Of a DNA stretch of 64,000 nucleotides, positions 1 through 9,238 are shown in pieces (position 1 is the first letter of the stretch; each line of letters begins with the position of its first letter). The position numbers were made by a program, and so were the translations under genes. The notes beneath the pieces were generated by a model, which searched no databases, had not been told where the DNA came from, and saw nothing but the letters and a program-made list of their open reading frames with translations. Origin of the DNA: Paenarthrobacter nicotinovorans (GTDB lineage: Bacteria; Actinomycetota; Actinomycetes; Actinomycetales; Micrococcaceae); contig NZ_CP089293.1 of the NCBI RefSeq assembly GCF_021919345.1, positions 1,860,001 to 1,924,000 on the forward strand, read 5' to 3'.

Positions 1-1
1 C

Positions 2-568
2 TGGGCTTGGCCGGTAGGAATCATCGGCAACATCCTTTTGCTCACCGTGTTCCTCGGCAACGTATTCGGTGCTGCTGCGCCCGCAACCCTCTGGGGACAG
101 GCCGGCCGGCAGGTGATGTTCATCGCCGTTGCACTTTATGGCTGGTACCGGTGGCGTCAAGGCCGGCAGTCGAGCACCCAGGGCCGGGCCGTGGTCCCCG
201 GCTGGGCCGGTAACAAGGTGCGCCTGGTTCTGATCGGCGCGATGGTAGCCGGTACTGCGGCCCTGACGCCCCTGTTTGACGCCCTCGGCTCCTACCCGCC
301 TGTGTGGGCAGACGCCTGGACCTTCATGGGCTCCCTCCTGGCCACTTACGGCATGGCCCGGGGATGGACTGAATTCTGGTTGATCTGGGTTGCCGTGGAC
401 ATCGTGGGCGTGCCTCTGCTGTTCAGTGCCGGCTATTACGCCAGTGCTGTGATGTACCTGTTCTACGGGTTCTTTACCCTGACCGGATTCTTCGTGTGGT
501 GGCGGGCCGAAAAGCGTGAGCGTGGCGCTGTTCAACCACTTCCGGCGCCCGCAGGAGCCGTGCGATGA
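2..568 (+). CDS. pnuC: PnuC-family transporter (RibM/PnuX-type), 5' truncated
   Basis: Integral membrane vitamin transporter of the PnuC family. The reading frame is open from base 2, so the start and probably an N-terminal segment lie outside the window. About 188 codons are visible, rich in hydrophobic stretches and tryptophans as is typical of PnuC. The stop overlaps the start of ribD in an ATGA junction, so it is translated with the riboflavin operon. PnuC proteins classically import nicotinamide riboside, but members encoded inside actinobacterial rib operons (RibM/PnuX) are known to carry riboflavin. From this context riboflavin is the more likely substrate; that is inference. An FMN riboswitch, if present, would lie upstream of the window. 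Confidence 0.85.
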   Translation, partial: WAWPVGIIGNILLLTVFLGNVFGAAAPATLWGQAGRQVMFIAVALYGWYRWRQGRQSSTQGRAVVPGWAGNKVRLVLIGAMVAGTAALTPLFDALGSYPPVWADAWTFMGSLLATYGMARGWTEFWLIWVAVDIVGVPLLFSAGYYASAVMYLFYGFFTLTGFFVWWRAEKRERGAVQPLPAPAGAVR

Positions 569-1704
569 GCGCGCAGGCCGTTGAGTTTTCGGCTACTGAA
601 AAGGCCGCCATGGACGCAGCTCTCACCGCCGCCCTGGCTGGCCCGCGAGGAGCGAATCCGCTGGTTGGCGCAGTGATCCTCGGCGCGGAAGGCGAGCAAC
701 TTGCCACCGGCTACCATCGCGGTGCCGGAACGGCCCATGCGGAGGCCGACGCCATCTCCGAAGCCCGGCGCCAGGGAATCGACACCAAGGGCACCACCAT
801 GGTGGTCACCCTGGAGCCTTGCAACCATGTAGGCCGGACAGGTCCCTGTGCCCAGGCGATCATTGCAGCCGGCATCGCAAAGGTGATCTACGCCGTCGAC
901 GATCCGCACGACCCCGCCGCCGGCGGTGCCAAGACGCTGCGCGCGGCAGGAATCGATGTCACGTCCGGGCTCGGCTACGACGAATCCCTGGACCTGAACC
1001 GGGAATGGTTCGACGCCGTTGCCGCCAAACGCCCGTTCGTCACCTTGCATATTGCACAGACCCTGGACAGCCGGATCGCTGCGGTTGACGGCACCAGCCA
1101 GTGGATCTCCAGCGCAGAGTCGCTGGCAGACAACCACGCCTTGCGGCGCCTGATCGACGCGATCCTCGTAGGGACCGGAACCGTGCTCATCGACAACCCC
1201 CGGCTGACGGCGCGCACTCCTGACGGTGAACTTTCCCAACGCCAGCCCGTCCGGGCAGTCATGGGCCTGCGGGATGTCCCGGAGGGGGCAGCGGTACGGG
1301 GAACCGACGGCCGCTTCAGGCATCTGCCAACCCGGGATCCAGCAGAGGCCCTGGGCATGCTCTTCGAAGAGGGTGTCCGGCATGTGATGGTCGAAGGGGG
1401 TTCGAGCATTCTGAGTACCTTCCTTGCGGCGGAGTTGGTGGACGAGTTGATTGTCTACCTGGCGCCGACCCTGCTGGGGTCCGGTACTCCGGCGCTGAAC
1501 GACTTGGGTATCGGCACGCTCGCCGAAGCCCAGCACTGGGCGTGGGACGAGGCATCAGGGGGTCCGGTACGGACCCTCGGCAACGACCTGCGGCTCCATC
1601 TCCGTCCAGCCGGACGTGCTGCCAACACCACTAAGAATTCGATTCCGCAGAAGAATATGGTTTCACGCAGTGACGCCGCGGAATATGTCACAGGAGGACA
1701 CTGA
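565..1704 (+). CDS. ribD: Bifunctional riboflavin deaminase/reductase RibD
   Basis: Bifunctional cytosolic enzyme for the second and third steps of riboflavin synthesis: deamination of the diaminopyrimidinone made by RibA, then NADPH reduction of the ribosyl side chain. The N-terminal deaminase domain shows the zinc motif HAE at residues 58-60 and the PCxxxGxTxPC motif with Cys86 and Cys95. The C-terminal RibD reductase domain covers roughly residues 155-345. The 379-residue length is normal for the fused family. It overlaps the upstream transporter gene by 4 nt and ribE by 1 nt (TGATG), indicating translational coupling. No anomalies are seen. Confidence 0.96.
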   Translation: MSAQAVEFSATEKAAMDAALTAALAGPRGANPLVGAVILGAEGEQLATGYHRGAGTAHAEADAISEARRQGIDTKGTTMVVTLEPCNHVGRTGPCAQAIIAAGIAKVIYAVDDPHDPAAGGAKTLRAAGIDVTSGLGYDESLDLNREWFDAVAAKRPFVTLHIAQTLDSRIAAVDGTSQWISSAESLADNHALRRLIDAILVGTGTVLIDNPRLTARTPDGELSQRQPVRAVMGLRDVPEGAAVRGTDGRFRHLPTRDPAEALGMLFEEGVRHVMVEGGSSILSTFLAAELVDELIVYLAPTLLGSGTPALNDLGIGTLAEAQHWAWDEASGGPVRTLGNDLRLHLRPAGRAANTTKNSIPQKNMVSRSDAAEYVTGGH

Positions 1705-2333
1705 TGTTTACCGGAATCGTTGCAGAACAAGGCACTGTCCTGGGTATTGAGCATGACGGCGATGCCAGCGCAACACTGCGCTTGAAGGCCCCCACCACTA
1801 CCGGGGACCTGCCGTTGGGCGGCTCCATTGCCGTCAACGGTGTCTGCCTCACGGCCACCCGCATTGATGGACAGGACTTCAGCGTCGATGTCATGGGCGA
1901 GACCCTGACGCGCACCACCATCGGGGAATTGGCTGCGGGAGACACCGTGAACCTGGAACGCTGTGTTCCTGCCGGCGGACGGCTGGATGGCCACGTCGTG
2001 CAAGGCCATGTTGACGGCGTGGGGGAGCTGCTCGAGCGCGAAGCGCTGGGTAACTGGGACCGCTTGCGGTTCGGCGTCCCCGCCCCGCTGGCACGCTACA
2101 TCGCCGAAAAAGGTTCCATCGCCGTCGACGGGGTATCGCTCACGGTGACCGCCGTCAGCGCGGCTTCCGAAAAGGACGCGTGGTTCGAAGTCGGCCTCAT
2201 CCCCACCACGCTGGAGGAGACGGGCCTGGGAGCGAAACCGGTTGGCGGGCACGTCAACCTGGAAGTGGATGTCCTGGCAAAATACACCGAACGGCTTCTG
2301 TCGTTCGCTCCGCGGCAGGAGGGCACCCGATGA
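1704..2333 (+). CDS. ribE: Riboflavin synthase alpha subunit
   Basis: Riboflavin synthase, which dismutates two 6,7-dimethyl-8-ribityllumazine molecules into riboflavin and the pyrimidine precursor. The 209-residue protein begins with the family-typical MFTGIV and consists of two tandem lumazine-binding barrels; the NGVCLT motif of the first is echoed by DGVSLT in the second, showing the internal duplication. An AGGAGG-type ribosome site inside the ribD tail precedes the ATG. The 3' end overlaps ribB by 4 nt. It acts together with RibH, encoded three genes downstream. Confidence 0.96.
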   Translation: MFTGIVAEQGTVLGIEHDGDASATLRLKAPTTTGDLPLGGSIAVNGVCLTATRIDGQDFSVDVMGETLTRTTIGELAAGDTVNLERCVPAGGRLDGHVVQGHVDGVGELLEREALGNWDRLRFGVPAPLARYIAEKGSIAVDGVSLTVTAVSAASEKDAWFEVGLIPTTLEETGLGAKPVGGHVNLEVDVLAKYTERLLSFAPRQEGTR

Positions 2334-3025
2334 GCGCCCCCACGACCCCGCAACCGGCGACGTCGCAGCGTCCGGGCCTGGACTCCGTGGAATCCGCCAT
2401 CGCAGCCATGGCGGCCGGGCGGGCCGTCATTGTGGTGGACAACGAGGACAGGGAAAACGAAGGCGACATCATTTTTGCCGCTGAACATGCCACCCCGGCC
2501 CTGATGGGTTGGACCATCCGATATTCCTCCGGCGTCATCTGTGTTCCGTTGGAAGGCCAGCGGGCCGACGCGCTGATTCTGCCCCCGATGGTCGAAATCA
2601 ACGAAGATGCTAAGGGTACTGCCTATACTGTTTCCTGTGACGCTGCGGTAGGAGTCAGCACGGGTATTTCTGCCACGGACCGGGCCCTGACGGCCCGGAT
2701 CCTGGCGGACCCGAGCAGCACTCCGGCGTCACTCACCCGCCCCGGGCATATTTTTCCGCTTCGGGCCGTTAAGGGGGGAGTGCGAGAACGTCCGGGACAC
2801 ACGGAAGCTGCCGTGGACTTGTGTCGCCTGGCCGGGCTCGCCCCGGTGGGTGTGATCGCAGAGTTGGTACATGACGACGGTGAAATGATGCGCTTGGACA
2901 GCCTGCGCGGGTTCGCCGCTGAACATGGATGCCCCCTCATCTCCATCGAGGACCTGGTGTCGTATGTTGAGGCGACGGAGTCCCGGGCGGCGCAGATTTC
3001 ACGGGTAGACGAGGAGAAGCGATGA
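2330..3025 (+). CDS. ribB: 3,4-dihydroxy-2-butanone-4-phosphate synthase (stand-alone RibB)
   Basis: Converts ribulose 5-phosphate to 3,4-dihydroxy-2-butanone 4-phosphate and formate, giving the four-carbon unit for lumazine. I chose the ATG in the ATGA overlap with ribE, giving 231 residues; an upstream in-frame extension would only read through ribE. The acidic metal/substrate loop [10 protein letters not shown] is at residues 37-46, and the [10 protein letters not shown] motif lies in the second half. It ends in an ATGA overlap with ribA. Many actinobacteria carry a fused RibBA; here a genuine stop codon separates the two enzymes. Confidence 0.95.
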   Translation: MSAPTTPQPATSQRPGLDSVESAIAAMAAGRAVIVVDNEDRENEGDIIFAAEHATPALMGWTIRYSSGVICVPLEGQRADALILPPMVEINEDAKGTAYTVSCDAAVGVSTGISATDRALTARILADPSSTPASLTRPGHIFPLRAVKGGVRERPGHTEAAVDLCRLAGLAPVGVIAELVHDDGEMMRLDSLRGFAAEHGCPLISIEDLVSYVEATESRAAQISRVDEEKR

Positions 3026-3729
3026 CCGCATCGACAACACGCAGCAGTGAGCACACGGAGCCCGGTCCGCACCCCGTAAGCGGGGGACCGATCGTCCAGT
3101 TGCCGACGGCCTTTGGTGAATTTGTGGCGCAGGCGTGGACGGATCATGTCACGGGGGTCGAACATCTCGCGGTCAGCTCGCCCAATCCGCCCAAGGGCGG
3201 CCAGGCACCCTTGGTCAGGCTGCACTCTGAATGCCTGACCGGAGATGTGTTCGGTTCCTACCGCTGCGATTGCGGTGAACAGCTTGCCTTCGCCCTGGAG
3301 CTCATCCACAGGGAAGGCGGCACGCTGCTCTACCTGCGTGGACAGGAAGGGCGCGGCATCGGACTCGCCAACAAGATCAAGGCCTACGCCCTGCAGGAAG
3401 CCGGTTTCGACACTGTCGAGGCCAACGAGCAACTGGGCCTGCCGGTCGATGCCCGTTCCTACAGCGCAGCGGGTCAGATCCTTGCCGAAATGGGTCTCAA
3501 CGAAGTCCGGCTGTTGAGCAACAACCCGGACAAACAGCACCGCCTGGACAAAGCCGGGGTGACTGTCGTGGAGATGGTGCCTACGGAGGTGCCGTCCCGG
3601 GAGCAGAACCTTCGGTACCTGCAAACCAAGAAGGACCGTATGGACCACCGGCTGACGCTCGACGTCGAGCCGGTCAGCAACGGCAAGAAGACAGCTTCAC
3701 CCCAAACCTCAAACAGCAACCAAGACTGA
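3022..3729 (+). CDS. ribA: GTP cyclohydrolase II (stand-alone RibA)
   Basis: First committed enzyme of riboflavin synthesis: opens the imidazole ring of GTP with loss of formate and pyrophosphate. The zinc-binding cysteines are visible as Cys71, Cys82 and Cys84 in the segment HSEC...YRCDCGE, followed by the GQEGRGIGL loop near residues 107-115. At 235 residues it is longer than the E. coli enzyme (196), with extra N- and C-terminal tails rich in Ser, Thr and Asn, as expected where a fused RibBA has been split or never fused. Its start overlaps ribB, so translation is coupled. Confidence 0.95.
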   Translation: MTASTTRSSEHTEPGPHPVSGGPIVQLPTAFGEFVAQAWTDHVTGVEHLAVSSPNPPKGGQAPLVRLHSECLTGDVFGSYRCDCGEQLAFALELIHREGGTLLYLRGQEGRGIGLANKIKAYALQEAGFDTVEANEQLGLPVDARSYSAAGQILAEMGLNEVRLLSNNPDKQHRLDKAGVTVVEMVPTEVPSREQNLRYLQTKKDRMDHRLTLDVEPVSNGKKTASPQTSNSNQD

Positions 3730-3747
3730 ACGGATCCCCAGCACACC

Positions 3748-4233
3748 ATGAGCGGACACGGCGCGCCCACAATCGACCTCACTACCCTCAACCCTGAAGA
3801 AACCTCGCAGCTCAAGCTCGCCATCGTGGCCGCGAGCTGGCACACCCAGATCATGGACGGCCTGGTGGATGGTGCCCTGCGTGCCGCGAAGGAAGCAGGC
3901 ATCGCCGAACCCACCCTGGTGCGGGTTCCGGGCAGTTTTGAATTGCCGGTTGCAGCCGCCCGGCTGGCACCGCACTTTGACGCCGTCGTGGCCCTGGGCG
4001 TTGTTATCCGTGGCGGAACCCCGCACTTTGACTACGTTTGCCAGGCCGCGACGTCGGGACTCACCGATGTCAGCGTCCGCACCGGCGTGCCGGTCGGCTT
4101 CGGCGTACTCACCTGCGATACGGAACAACAGGGCCTTGACCGGGCCGGCCTCCCGGGTTCCCAGGAGGACAAGGGCCACGAGGCGGTCACCGCTGCCCTG
4201 GCCACCGCTGTGACGCTCAAGCAATACAGCTGA
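3748..4233 (+). CDS. ribH: 6,7-dimethyl-8-ribityllumazine synthase
   Basis: Lumazine synthase condenses the RibD-pathway pyrimidine with the RibB product; the family assembles as pentamers or 60-mer shells. The 161-residue protein shows the family motifs [23 protein letters not shown] (phosphate and catalytic His region) and FGVLT. It starts 18 nt after ribA and is the last gene of the operon; a strong intrinsic terminator follows directly. Nothing unusual is seen. Confidence 0.96.
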   Translation: MSGHGAPTIDLTTLNPEETSQLKLAIVAASWHTQIMDGLVDGALRAAKEAGIAEPTLVRVPGSFELPVAAARLAPHFDAVVALGVVIRGGTPHFDYVCQAATSGLTDVSVRTGVPVGFGVLTCDTEQQGLDRAGLPGSQEDKGHEAVTAALATAVTLKQYS

Positions 4234-4244
4234 TTCCAGCGCGA

Positions 4245-4286
4245 ACGGAGGGGATGTGAGTGTGTGTTCACTCACATCCCCTCCGT
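4245..4286 (+). terminator. Intrinsic terminator of the rib operon
   Basis: Perfect 18-bp inverted repeat (arms 4245-4262 and 4269-4286) with a 6-nt loop, 11 nt after the ribH stop. There is no long T run, which is common for high-GC actinobacterial terminators. It separates the rib operon from hisE. Confidence 0.85.
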
Positions 4287-4339
4287 CATGCAACGCCCCA
4301 ACAAGCGGCGCCGGGCCCGGAGCAAGTAGTCTGGAGGGC

Positions 4340-4603
4340 GTGAAGAATTTCGAGACGCTGTTCGCAGAACTGAGTGAGAAAGCAGCGACCCGTCCGGCAG
4401 GCTCGCGCACGGTAGCCGAGCTGGACTCCGGAATCCACGGCATCGGCAAGAAGGTGGTCGAAGAGGCCGCCGAAGTCTGGATGGCCGCGGAGTACGAATC
4501 GGACGAGGCCGCTGCTGAGGAAATCTCCCAGCTGCTCTACCACCTGCAGGTTCTCATGCTCGCCAAGGGCCTCAGCCTGGAAGACGTTTACAAGCATCTC
4601 TAG
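4340..4603 (+). CDS. hisE: Phosphoribosyl-ATP pyrophosphatase
   Basis: Second histidine-biosynthesis enzyme: hydrolyses phosphoribosyl-ATP to phosphoribosyl-AMP and pyrophosphate. The 87-residue stand-alone protein has the MazG-like alpha-helical signature [14 protein letters not shown] plus a second acidic helix ([15 protein letters not shown]) that supplies metal ligands. I chose the GTG at 4340 with GGAGGG a few bases upstream; the open frame extends further up but only into the rib terminator. Next in line is hisG, the preceding step of the same pathway. Confidence 0.93.
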   Translation: MKNFETLFAELSEKAATRPAGSRTVAELDSGIHGIGKKVVEEAAEVWMAAEYESDEAAAEEISQLLYHLQVLMLAKGLSLEDVYKHL

Positions 4604-4690
4604 CCACGCCCCTCCGCACGCATTTCAAGCGGAGTCAGCCGCGTGGCCGATGTGCCTGAAACCTCCATTCCAAAAAGAAAGTCTCTCCCA

Positions 4691-5551
4691 ATGCTCCGTG
4701 TAGCAGTCCCCAACAAGGGATCCCTGTCCGAAGCCGCCTCGGCAATGCTTTCCGAGGCCGGCTACCGCCAGCGCCGCGACTCCCGCGAACTGGTGATGGT
4801 TGATCCTGACAACGACATTGAGTTCTTCTTCCTCCGTCCCCGTGACATCGCCGTCTATGTAGGCCAGGGAACCCTGGACGTCGGCATCACCGGCAGGGAC
4901 CTCCTGCTTGACGCGAAGGTGGAAGCTGAAGAGTTGCTCCCCTTGGGCTTCGCGCCTTCGACATTCCGTTTCGCCGGCCCTGTTGGTGACTTCACCGGCG
5001 TCGAGCAGCTTGAAGGCAAGCGGCTGGCCACAAGCTATGACGGCCTCCTGCGTGACTACCTCGCTGAACGCGGCGTCAACGCCACAGTGGTCCGTCTCGA
5101 TGGGGCCGTGGAATCATCCGTCCGCTTGGGCGTGGCCGACGCTATTGCCGATGTCGTGGAAACCGGCAATACCCTCAAGGCCGCCGGCATGGAGATCTTC
5201 GGCGACCCCATCCTGAAGTCCGAAGCCGTCCTGATCCGTCGTACGGGCTCCGCTGGCGCAGCCAACGGGACCGCGAAGGAAATCGACATCCTCATCCGCC
5301 GCCTTCAAGGCGTTCTGGTTGCGCGCCAGTACGTGCTCATGGACTACGACATCCGCAAGGACCTCGTGGAAGACGCCGCGGCGCTGACTCCCGGACTTGA
5401 ATCGCCCACGGTCTCGCCGCTTCGCGATTCCGAGTGGGTAGCCGTGCGGTCCATGGTCCCCAAGAAGGAAACCAACCGCATCATGGATGAGCTTTACGAC
5501 CTCGGCGCGCGCGCCATCCTGGTCAGCAGCATCCACGCCTGCCGGATCTGA
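4691..5551 (+). CDS. hisG: ATP phosphoribosyltransferase (long form)
   Basis: Catalyses the committed, histidine-inhibited first step: ATP plus PRPP to phosphoribosyl-ATP. The start at 4691 gives the family-typical [14 protein letters not shown]; an in-frame GTG at 4643 would add 16 unlikely residues. The 286-residue length and the C-terminal portion after about residue 210 show the long form with an ACT-like regulatory domain, so it needs no HisZ partner. The PRPP loop is in the [13 protein letters not shown] region. It lies 87 nt after hisE. Confidence 0.95.
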   Translation: MLRVAVPNKGSLSEAASAMLSEAGYRQRRDSRELVMVDPDNDIEFFFLRPRDIAVYVGQGTLDVGITGRDLLLDAKVEAEELLPLGFAPSTFRFAGPVGDFTGVEQLEGKRLATSYDGLLRDYLAERGVNATVVRLDGAVESSVRLGVADAIADVVETGNTLKAAGMEIFGDPILKSEAVLIRRTGSAGAANGTAKEIDILIRRLQGVLVARQYVLMDYDIRKDLVEDAAALTPGLESPTVSPLRDSEWVAVRSMVPKKETNRIMDELYDLGARAILVSSIHACRI

Positions 5552-5595
5552 CCCACACTGACCGACTAGAGCCCAGCAGAACTGAGGAGCAGCAC

Positions 5596-6372
5596 ATGGC
5601 CGTAGCCGTACGCGTCATTCCATGCCTGGACGTGGACGCCGGCCGCGTCGTCAAGGGTGTCAACTTTGAAGGCCTTCGCGACGCCGGAGACCCTGTGGAA
5701 CTCGCCCACCGGTACGACAATGGCGGGGCAGACGAACTGACGTTCCTGGACGTCACGGCGTCGTCAGGGAACCGCGAAACAACGTTCGACGTCGTCCGTC
5801 GCACCGCAGAGGAAGTGTTCATTCCCCTCACCGTGGGTGGTGGCGTCCGCGGGGTGGCCGAGGTGGACAAGCTCCTGCGCTTTGGTGCGGACAAGGCGTC
5901 CATCAACACAGCCGCCGTCGCCAGGCCCGATGTCATCGATGAAATTACCCGCCACTTCGGCTCCCAGGTCCTGGTGCTCTCCGTCGACGCGCGCCGGACC
6001 CGGGAAGGCGACGCCCCGACGTCGTCCGGGTTTGAAGTCACCACGCACGGCGGCCGGACCGGTACCGGAATCGATGCCATTGCCTGGGCGAAGGAAGCCG
6101 CGGACAGGGGAGTGGGGGAGATCCTGCTCAACTCCATTGACGCCGACGGCACCAAGGACGGCTTCGACCTTGAGCTGATCCGTTTGGTTCGGGCAGCCGT
6201 GAATATCCCGATTATCGCCTCGGGCGGTGCCGGTGCCCCGGAGCACTTCCCGCCCGCTGTACAGGCTGGGGCTGACGCTGTGCTGGCCGCCTCGGTGTTC
6301 CACTTCGGTCCGGATGACATGATCGCTCAGGTCAAGGCCGCGATCCGCGAGGCCGGCTTCGAAGTCCGCTAG
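5596..6372 (+). CDS. hisF: Imidazole glycerol phosphate synthase cyclase subunit
   Basis: Cyclase subunit of IGP synthase; uses ammonia from HisH glutaminase and PRFAR to make imidazole glycerol phosphate and AICAR. The 258-residue TIM barrel starts with [15 protein letters not shown] carrying the catalytic Asp, contains the phosphate loop VGGGVR and ends with the second phosphate site [22 protein letters not shown] ribosome site precedes the ATG. hisH and hisA are not in the window and must lie elsewhere. A bidirectional hairpin follows. Confidence 0.96.
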   Translation: MAVAVRVIPCLDVDAGRVVKGVNFEGLRDAGDPVELAHRYDNGGADELTFLDVTASSGNRETTFDVVRRTAEEVFIPLTVGGGVRGVAEVDKLLRFGADKASINTAAVARPDVIDEITRHFGSQVLVLSVDARRTREGDAPTSSGFEVTTHGGRTGTGIDAIAWAKEAADRGVGEILLNSIDADGTKDGFDLELIRLVRAAVNIPIIASGGAGAPEHFPPAVQAGADAVLAASVFHFGPDDMIAQVKAAIREAGFEVR

Positions 6373-6380
6373 GCAACGCA

Positions 6381-6440
6381 AACGCGGGGTCGCTGCTGGC
6401 CATCATCCCTTGCGGGATGGGCCATCAGCGACCCCGCGTT
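6381..6440. terminator. Bidirectional terminator between hisF and the convergent gene
   Basis: Long stem-loop whose outer 15-bp arms (6381-6395 and 6426-6440) are perfectly complementary, with further inner pairing towards a loop near 6410. It sits 8 nt after the hisF stop and 6 nt beyond the stop of the convergent minus-strand gene, so it can serve both. Confidence 0.85.
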
Positions 6441-6446
6441 GCTTGG

Positions 6447-7091
6447 TTAAAGGCCGATGTCCGCTGACTGCAAGAGCGCGACGGCGTCCGGCTGGCCTTC
6501 GAAGGTGACCAGGGCCTGGTTGGTGCGGCCGTGGGCGTGCATGAGAAGCTCGCCCGGCTCGCCAACGATGGCGACGGATACGGGTGCGCGCTTGGCCACA
6601 TGCCGCGGCCCCGTGGGCCTGACAAGGACGATGCCGAGGTCCACGCCGCGGTACAGGAACGCTGCACGCTTGATGAGGTCATTCCAGAGTGCATCCGAAT
6701 AGGCCTCGTCCAGTGCCCTCGGCGCCCACCTGTCGCCGGCGCGGCGGATGTCCTCGGTGTGCACGAAGTACTCGATGAGGTTGGAGGTCTCGTCCAGCGC
6801 CTTGATCTTCAAAGGAGAGAAAGCGGGAGGCCCGGAGCGGAACGTCTTGACGAGGTCCGCGTAGGCGTCCGTGGTCTTCAGCTGGGAGGCCAGCTTGGAG
6901 GTGGCTTTTTCCGATGCCTTGCCCAGACTGGGAATCAACAGTCCAAGACCGACAGCGATTTTCCGCTCCCGCAAGTACAAATGCGCGGCAAGGTCACGGG
7001 TCCGCCAGCCTTCGCAGAGCGTGGGGGAGTCAGGCCCGGCCGCCAGCAGGGTTTCGGCCAGTACTTCTCGGGAGGGATCGACGAAATGCAT
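6447..7091 (-). CDS. TIGR03085-family metal-binding protein (DinB/maleylpyruvate-isomerase-like fold)
   Basis: Conserved actinobacterial protein of the TIGR03085 family, related in its first half to the mycothiol-dependent maleylpyruvate isomerase N-terminal domain (DinB-like four-helix bundle). The segment MHFVDPSREVLAETLLAAGP followed by PTLCEGWRTRDLAAHLYLRE is characteristic; histidines in the helices are the likely metal ligands. I chose the ATG at 7091 (214 residues); an in-frame GTG at 7109 would add six residues, and neither has a strong Shine-Dalgarno. It is transcribed away from hisI, which starts 90 bp off. No reaction is established for the family. Confidence 0.8.
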   Translation of the reverse strand: MHFVDPSREVLAETLLAAGPDSPTLCEGWRTRDLAAHLYLRERKIAVGLGLLIPSLGKASEKATSKLASQLKTTDAYADLVKTFRSGPPAFSPLKIKALDETSNLIEYFVHTEDIRRAGDRWAPRALDEAYSDALWNDLIKRAAFLYRGVDLGIVLVRPTGPRHVAKRAPVSVAIVGEPGELLMHAHGRTNQALVTFEGQPDAVALLQSADIGL

Positions 7092-7181
7092 CACTTGTGA
7101 AACTAGCACGATCGGAGCGCTCTTGCGCAGTGGAACCGCCGCAGAACCGCCAGTCCCGTCAAAGGCACTAGACTTGATCTG

Positions 7182-7598
7182 ATGTCAGAGCAGTCCGCCC
7201 CCAGCCCCTCTCCCGCCGTGGAGCTTTCCAGCGACCCCGCGGGTCCGTTGCCGCAGGAGATCGCGGACGCTCTCAAGCGCGATTCCGCCGGCCTGGTTGC
7301 TGCTATTGTGCAGCAGCACGACACCAACGAGGTTCTCATGCTCGGATGGATGGATGACGAGGCACTGCACCGCACCATGACCACCGGGCGCGTCACGTTC
7401 TACTCCCGCTCCCGCCAGGAATACTGGCGTAAGGGCGACACTTCCGGACACGTACAGTTCGTGAAGTCCGTCGCCCTTGATTGCGACGGCGATGCCCTCC
7501 TGATCCGCGTGGACCAGATCGGCGCAGCCTGCCACACCGGAACCCGGACCTGCTTCGACGGTCGCGACTTTACAGTCGTTACGGGCCACCGCGACTAA
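7182..7598 (+). CDS. hisI: Phosphoribosyl-AMP cyclohydrolase
   Basis: Third histidine-biosynthesis enzyme, opening the adenine ring of phosphoribosyl-AMP. The 138-residue single-domain form has the typical [10 protein letters not shown] and [17 protein letters not shown] segments and a zinc-binding cysteine region, [11 protein letters not shown]. The N terminus carries a Pro/Ser-rich extension of about 20 residues. It lies 59 nt upstream of trpE and points the same way, so it probably leads the trp operon. No tryptophan-codon leader peptide is visible in the hisI-trpE gap. Confidence 0.95.
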   Translation: MSEQSAPSPSPAVELSSDPAGPLPQEIADALKRDSAGLVAAIVQQHDTNEVLMLGWMDDEALHRTMTTGRVTFYSRSRQEYWRKGDTSGHVQFVKSVALDCDGDALLIRVDQIGAACHTGTRTCFDGRDFTVVTGHRD

Positions 7599-7657
7599 GG
7601 CACCCAGCACTTACCACTGACGCACCACCTCATACCAAAAGGCGGAGAAGAATAGCC

Positions 7658-9238
7658 ATGCAGGACCTTGGAATCATCAGCCCGGGCCTGGAAGAGTTCC
7701 GGGAACTCGCCGTCCACAGCCGTGTCATCCCCGTGCGGCTCAAAGTCCTGGCCGATGCAGAAACCCCCATTGGCCTTTACCGGAAGCTCGCCAAGGGACA
7801 GCCCGGCACCTTCCTCCTGGAATCAGCAGCAGTAGGCGGGGCCTGGTCGCGTTATTCGTTCATCGGTTCAAAGTCCCGCGCAACCCTGACCACCCAGGAC
7901 GGCCAGGCACACTGGATCGGTGAGCCGCCCGTCGGCGTGCCAGTTTCCGGGAACCCGGTGGAGGCCGTCCGCAACACGATTGCCGCACTGCAGACCGATC
8001 GTTTCGAGGGCCTTCCGCCCTTCACCTCCGGCCTGGTCGGCTTCCTTGGCTGGGAATCCGTGCGCCACTGGGAACGCCTGACCTCTCCGCCCGAGGACGA
8101 CCTGCAGTTGCCGGAGATGGCGCTGAACCTGGTCACCGACATGGCGGTTCATGACAACGTCGACGGCACTGTCCTGCTCATTGCCAATGCCATCAACTTC
8201 GACGGCAGCAGCGAACGCGTCGATGATGCCTGGCACGATGCCGTGGCTCGAGTGCAAGCGCTCCTGGACCAGATCAGCACGCCCGTTCCCCAGCCTGTTT
8301 CCGTTTTGGACACGGCGGCCCTGGACTTTGCCTCAAGCGTGCAGGAACGCTGGGAGGAAGCGAAGTACCTGGAAGCCATCGACCGTGGCAAGGAAGCGAT
8401 TGTTGACGGCGAAGTGTTCCAGGTGGTGATTTCGCGCCGCTTCGAGATGGAATGCGCCGCAGATCCCCTGGATGTCTACCGCGTGCTGCGCAACACCAAC
8501 CCCAGCCCCTACATGTACCTCTTCAGCCTCGAAGATGCAGACGGCCGCGAGTACTCGATTGTCGGGTCCTCGCCGGAAGCGTTGGTGACGGTGACCGGTG
8601 AGGAAGTCATCACGCACCCCATCGCCGGTTCACGTCCCCGAGGGAAGACTGTAGAGGCCGACAAAGCCCTGGCCACAGAGTTGCTCGCGGACCAGAAGGA
8701 ACGCGCGGAACACCTGATGCTGGTGGACTTGTCCCGTAACGACCTTTCCAAAGTGTGCGTGGCCGGGACAGTCGATGTCACCCAGTTCATGGAAGTGGAG
8801 CGCTTCAGCCACATCATGCACCTCGTTTCAACTGTGGTGGGGCAGCTTGCTCCCCACGCCAAGGCATACGACGTCCTCAGGGCAACCTTCCCGGCAGGTA
8901 CTTTGTCCGGCGCCCCGAAGCCCCGTGCGCTGCGGCTCCTCGATGAACTCGAACCGCACCGCCGCGGCATCTACGGTGGCGTGGTGGGCTACCTGGACTT
9001 CGCCGGTGACATGGACATGGCCATTGCCATCCGTTCGGCACTGCTCCGTGAGGGCCGCGCCTATGTGCAGGCCGGCGGTGGAATCGTGGCCGATTCGCAC
9101 AAGCCTTCGGAAGCGCTTGAAACGGTAAACAAGGCAGCTGCGCCGCTTCGCGCCGTGCACACCGCAGGCTCATTGCAGAACATTGCGGTGGACGCCGGCC
9201 GGGCCGAAGTTCCCGACGACGGGACGCCTGCCTCGTGA
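7658..9238 (+). CDS. trpE: Anthranilate synthase component I
   Basis: Chorismate-utilising subunit of anthranilate synthase, first enzyme of tryptophan synthesis. I chose the ATG at 7658, preceded by AAAGGCGGAGAAG; the open frame extends back over hisI but that is a shadow. The 526-residue protein has the N-terminal regulatory domain (the LLESA motif near residue 55 is the usual tryptophan-feedback element) and the C-terminal chorismate-binding domain with AGTLSGAPKPRAL and IRSALLREG. The glutaminase subunit trpG is not adjacent. The 3' end overlaps the next gene by 4 nt. Confidence 0.96.
   Translation: MQDLGIISPGLEEFRELAVHSRVIPVRLKVLADAETPIGLYRKLAKGQPGTFLLESAAVGGAWSRYSFIGSKSRATLTTQDGQAHWIGEPPVGVPVSGNPVEAVRNTIAALQTDRFEGLPPFTSGLVGFLGWESVRHWERLTSPPEDDLQLPEMALNLVTDMAVHDNVDGTVLLIANAINFDGSSERVDDAWHDAVARVQALLDQISTPVPQPVSVLDTAALDFASSVQERWEEAKYLEAIDRGKEAIVDGEVFQVVISRRFEMECAADPLDVYRVLRNTNPSPYMYLFSLEDADGREYSIVGSSPEALVTVTGEEVITHPIAGSRPRGKTVEADKALATELLADQKERAEHLMLVDLSRNDLSKVCVAGTVDVTQFMEVERFSHIMHLVSTVVGQLAPHAKAYDVLRATFPAGTLSGAPKPRALRLLDELEPHRRGIYGGVVGYLDFAGDMDMAIAIRSALLREGRAYVQAGGGIVADSHKPSEALETVNKAAAPLRAVHTAGSLQNIAVDAGRAEVPDDGTPAS

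Noticed and set aside
7599..7657. Possible trp leader peptide before trpE
   Set aside because: The 59-nt gap holds no tandem Trp codons and no terminator-like alternative hairpins.
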